Of a DNA stretch of 53,402 nt, positions 51,342 to 53,402 are shown piece by piece. The stretch is from CAZLAK01 sp964557545 (GTDB taxonomy: Bacteria > Bacillota > Desulfotomaculia > Desulfotomaculales > Pelotomaculaceae). The translations under genes and the position numbers were made by a program. Location: assembly GCA_964557545.1 (NCBI GenBank), contig CAZLAK010000012.1, forward strand, positions 1-53,402. Reading direction: 5' to 3'. How positions within the stretch are numbered: the stretch's first letter is position 1; each line of letters begins with the position of its first letter. The notes beneath the pieces are model-generated. The model worked only from the letters and a program-made list of their open reading frames with translations, ran no database searches and was not told the DNA's origin.

Positions 51342-52232
51342 ATGGACATGGCGAAGCGCGCTTCTATTATCGTGCCATGCCGCAATGAAGGTATAAAAAT
51401 AAAGCAGACCCTGGATTTTTTCCTGCGCACCGAAGCAGCCGACAGCACAGAGACAGAAATTATTGTAGTTGACGACGGTTCACAAGACGGCTGCTGTGAC
51501 TTTCTGCGCCAAAAACCGGGGGCTTACGCCTCGATAAAACTATTGAGCACCCCAGGGTTAGGAACGGCGCGGGCCCGCAATGCGGGCGCTCTTCATTCTC
51601 AGGGTGAATACCTTGTATTTTGTGACGCCCACATCCTCGTGCCAAAAGGCTGGCTGCACGCACTCCTTGCCACCCTCGACGAAACCGGTGCCTGTGCCGT
51701 ATCACCGGGGATCGGGCCGCTGGACCCCTCCCGGCCGGCCGGTTACGGCCAGACCTGGAACGAAAAAATGGAAGTGCGCTGGCTTAAAAAACCTGACCAG
51801 CCGGTCCCTATACCGCTTGCCCCCGGAGCCTGCCTGGCCGTTAAAAGAGATGTTTTTGAAAAAATCGGGGGTTTTGACAGCGGCTTTTCTTCCTGGGGGT
51901 CGGAAGATTTAGAGCTTTCTTTAAAGCTTTGGCTCTTTGGTTTTTCGGTTTACGTTGAACCCGGAATCAGGGTAGGACACCACTTCCGGCGGAACCCTCC
52001 CTACAGAGTTAACGGCGAAGAATTTACTTACAACAAGCTGCGCATGGCATTTTGCCACTTCAGCGAAGAGAGATTCGCTAAGTTTGCCGGTCTTTTAAAA
52101 GGTGACCCCAATCTTCCGGCTGCTTTTGCCAAGCTCATTTTCAGCGATTCTATCGAACAGCGAAAACGCTACTTTCAAGAGCGCGTGCGCAGTGACGACT
52201 GGTTCTTTGCCACCTTTCACATTCTCTTTTAG
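51342..52232 (+). CDS. Family 2 glycosyltransferase
   Basis: 296 residues. GT-A fold: SIIVPCRNEG, EIIVVDDGSQDG, ARNAGALHSQGEYLVFCDAHI (DxH in place of DxD) and FSSWGSEDLELSLKLW. Resembles GalNAc-type and spore-coat-linked enzymes. GGGAGG before the ATG. Acceptor unknown. Confidence 0.9.
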   Translation: MDMAKRASIIVPCRNEGIKIKQTLDFFLRTEAADSTETEIIVVDDGSQDGCCDFLRQKPGAYASIKLLSTPGLGTARARNAGALHSQGEYLVFCDAHILVPKGWLHALLATLDETGACAVSPGIGPLDPSRPAGYGQTWNEKMEVRWLKKPDQPVPIPLAPGACLAVKRDVFEKIGGFDSGFSSWGSEDLELSLKLWLFGFSVYVEPGIRVGHHFRRNPPYRVNGEEFTYNKLRMAFCHFSEERFAKFAGLLKGDPNLPAAFAKLIFSDSIEQRKRYFQERVRSDDWFFATFHILF

Positions 52233-52248
52233 AAAGAAGGTGAAATAA

Positions 52249-52350
52249 GTGAACATTACTCTGACCGTAACTCTGGCTGCGGTTATCGTGCTCTTCCTGG
52301 CCGTCCTGTACATATTATACCTTACAGCCGGCGTCCAAAAAAAAAATTAA
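52249..52350 (+). CDS. Small single-helix membrane protein ending in an A10 run
   Basis: 33 residues from GTG 52249 with GAAGG eight bases upstream: NITLTVTLAAVIVLFLAVL then YILYLTAGVQKKN. It stops just after ten A. One extra A in the message would read on for about 43 codons (NEITSRTPGEKAAPKKDEEK and further), a charged tail in good coding style, to a stop near 52483. Either a frameshifted gene, or slippage makes two forms. Confidence 0.5.
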   Translation: MNITLTVTLAAVIVLFLAVLYILYLTAGVQKKN

Positions 52351-52450
52351 ACGAAATAACCAGCCGCACACCGGGTGAAAAAGCCGCCCCTAAAAAAGAT
52401 GAGGAAAAACACTACCGCGAAGCAAATATCTTTTACGTTCAAATAGAATT

Positions 52451-52479
52451 AACCCCTGCCGTCTATTGCAGCAGGGGTT
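52451..52479. terminator. Hairpin between convergent genes
   Basis: Nine-base arms AACCCCTGC and GCAGGGGTT, loop of 11. No strong T-run on either strand. It may end transcripts from both sides, and is possibly part of the mobile REP unit (compare 19366-19394). Confidence 0.55.
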
Positions 52480-52493
52480 CTTAGCCTCTCAAC

Positions 52494-52523
52494 AATAAGT
52501 TAATAAGTTAAGTGCCTGGCACC
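52494..52523. repeat. REP-like repeat, copy 4 (end of comM)
   Basis: The full 30-base unit, identical to copies 1 and 3. It forms the last codons of the comM-like gene. Confidence 0.92.
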
Positions 52524-53402
52524 TAGGTATTGGATGGCTTCGGCCACGTGCTGGACCCCGATTTTTTCTGCCCCTTCCAGATCGGCCGCTGTTCTGGCCA
52601 CCTTTAAGACCTTGTCGTGGGTTCGGGCGCTCAAGCACAGGCGGACGTAAGCTTCCTTTAAGAGGGAGGCCGCCTCTTTGGTCAGGCGGCAAAAAGCGGC
52701 GAGTTCTTTAGCGCCCATCTGGGCATTGCAGTAAATCTTCCGGCCGGCGGCAGCCATAAGCGCGCGGCCAAAGAAGCGCTGGCGCTGGATCTGGCGGGCC
52801 TTCTCCACCCTTTCCCTGATAGCGGCAGAGCATTCACCCAAACCGGTCCCGTTCAGCTCATCGATGGTAAGGCGCGGGACCTCTACACAAATGTCGATGC
52901 GGTCTAAAAGCGGACCGGAAAGCCGGTTTAGGTAGCGGCTTACCTGGTGGGGCGTACAATTGCACTGCCGCTCCCGGTCGCCCAAAAAGCCGCAGGGGCA
53001 AGGGTTTGCGGCCCCAACTAGCATAATCCTGGCCGGGTAAGTAACCGAAGAGTTTACGCGGGAAATGGTCACCACCCCGTCTTCCAGCGGCTGGCGCAGG
53101 GCCTCCAGCGCTTCTTTAGGAAACTCCGGCATCTCGTCGAGAAAGAGGACGCCGTTGTGGGCAAGGCTTATCTCGCCCGGGCGCGGAGAGCGGCCGCCGC
53201 CTACCAGCCCGGCAACTGAGGCAGTGTGGTGGGGAGAGCGGAAAGGGCGGCAGGTCACCAGGGGGCGCCCCGGCTCCAAGAGGCCGGCCAGGCTGTATAT
53301 TTTTGTCACTTCCAGGGCTTCCTCTCTGGACATGCCGGGGAGGATGCCCGGCAGCCGCCTGGCCAGCATGGTCTTGCCCGACCCGGGACTGCCGATCATG
53401 AG
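52500..53402 (-). CDS. ComM/YifB-type AAA+ ATPase, 5' end beyond window
   Basis: At least 300 residues visible, reaching the window edge. Walker A GSPGSGKTMLARRLPGILP, FRSPHHTASVAGLVGGG, Walker B VLFLDEMPEF, and NPCPCGFLGDRERQCNCTP (a four-Cys loop) are ComM/Mg-chelatase-like hallmarks. ComM helps branch migration in DNA uptake. The family normally ends in an AEAIQYRSLDR-like stretch; here AEAIQY is followed by LGARHLTY from the REP repeat, so the native C-terminus has been replaced. Confidence 0.92.
   Translation of the reverse strand, partial: LMIGSPGSGKTMLARRLPGILPGMSREEALEVTKIYSLAGLLEPGRPLVTCRPFRSPHHTASVAGLVGGGRSPRPGEISLAHNGVLFLDEMPEFPKEALEALRQPLEDGVVTISRVNSSVTYPARIMLVGAANPCPCGFLGDRERQCNCTPHQVSRYLNRLSGPLLDRIDICVEVPRLTIDELNGTGLGECSAAIRERVEKARQIQRQRFFGRALMAAAGRKIYCNAQMGAKELAAFCRLTKEAASLLKEAYVRLCLSARTHDKVLKVARTAADLEGAEKIGVQHVAEAIQYLGARHLTY

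Noticed and set aside
1..53402. CRISPR arrays, rRNA or tRNA genes
   Set aside because: No regularly spaced repeats and no tRNA or rRNA sequence recognised by eye; short tRNAs could still be missed.

Overview
The window looks like a spore-forming, strictly anaerobic, moderately GC-rich member of the Firmicutes, in the Desulfotomaculum/Pelotomaculum/Moorella sort of lineage. The evidence is a set of sporulation and germination genes (prkA, yhbH, a spoVR fragment, a gerA-type receptor operon, a GerMN protein), AddAB, MurT/GatD and SigI/RsgI, together with oxygen-sensitive enzymes: a glycyl radical enzyme, a tungsten-type aldehyde ferredoxin oxidoreductase and indolepyruvate ferredoxin oxidoreductase. 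The species assignment is inference.

Layout. (1) 1-3070: the end of an inserted element with a PIF1-type helicase (cut by the window edge) and a large serine recombinase. It stops inside spoVR, of which only the first 60 family-like codons remain (3071-3250). (2) 3323-19440: a block bounded by directly repeated REP-like sequences. It holds MoaD, a PreA-like flavoprotein, a glycyl radical activase, an acetate-type transporter, an FAD oxidoreductase, an aldehyde ferredoxin oxidoreductase with its ferredoxin, a DUF6282-type protein and a glycyl radical enzyme, all on the minus strand. Behind them lie a sigma-54 response regulator and a cytosolic sensor kinase, and at the far end a REP-associated transposase (RAYT). 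A full-consensus -24/-12 promoter stands before the glycyl radical enzyme gene, just after the terminator of the regulator operon. (3) 19417-28207: yhbH, a four-gene spore germinant receptor operon on the plus strand, prkA, a GerMN lipoprotein-like protein and a short gene. (4) 28339-37609: gatD-murT, acylphosphatase, iorA-iorB-paaK, an ABC-2 exporter and an HD-GYP protein. (5) 37772-45908: addA-addB and an SbcD-like phosphoesterase. (6) 46022-53402: a hotdog thioesterase, an SLH-domain protein, sigI-rsgI, an Ntn-type asparaginase, a spore-type hypothetical protein, a glycosyltransferase, a tiny membrane protein and a ComM-like AAA protein cut by the window edge.

How the parts work together. 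prkA, yhbH and spoVR are commonly neighbours in spore formers. Here they are in the same order and strand but pushed apart by a germination operon and by the 15-kb catabolic block, and spoVR itself is split by a recombinase-bearing element. This is the arrangement seen in sporulation-excised elements such as the sigK skin element. The catabolic block reads as a regulated pathway: the kinase and regulator sense a cytosolic signal, a sigma-54 promoter fires, the glycyl radical enzyme makes an aldehyde, the aldehyde ferredoxin oxidoreductase oxidises it, electrons pass through the ferredoxin, and a small acid leaves by the transporter. The substrate is not evident; the presumed active-site motif is Cys-Val-Asp where characterised eliminases and decarboxylases carry Cys-Val-Glu.

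The most unusual structural signal is a 30-base REP-like repeat in four copies, all in the same orientation. Each sits exactly at the 3' end of a minus-strand gene. In three genes (RAYT, yhbH, comM) the repeat itself supplies the last seven codons and the stop, giving the same C-terminal tail, GARHLTY.
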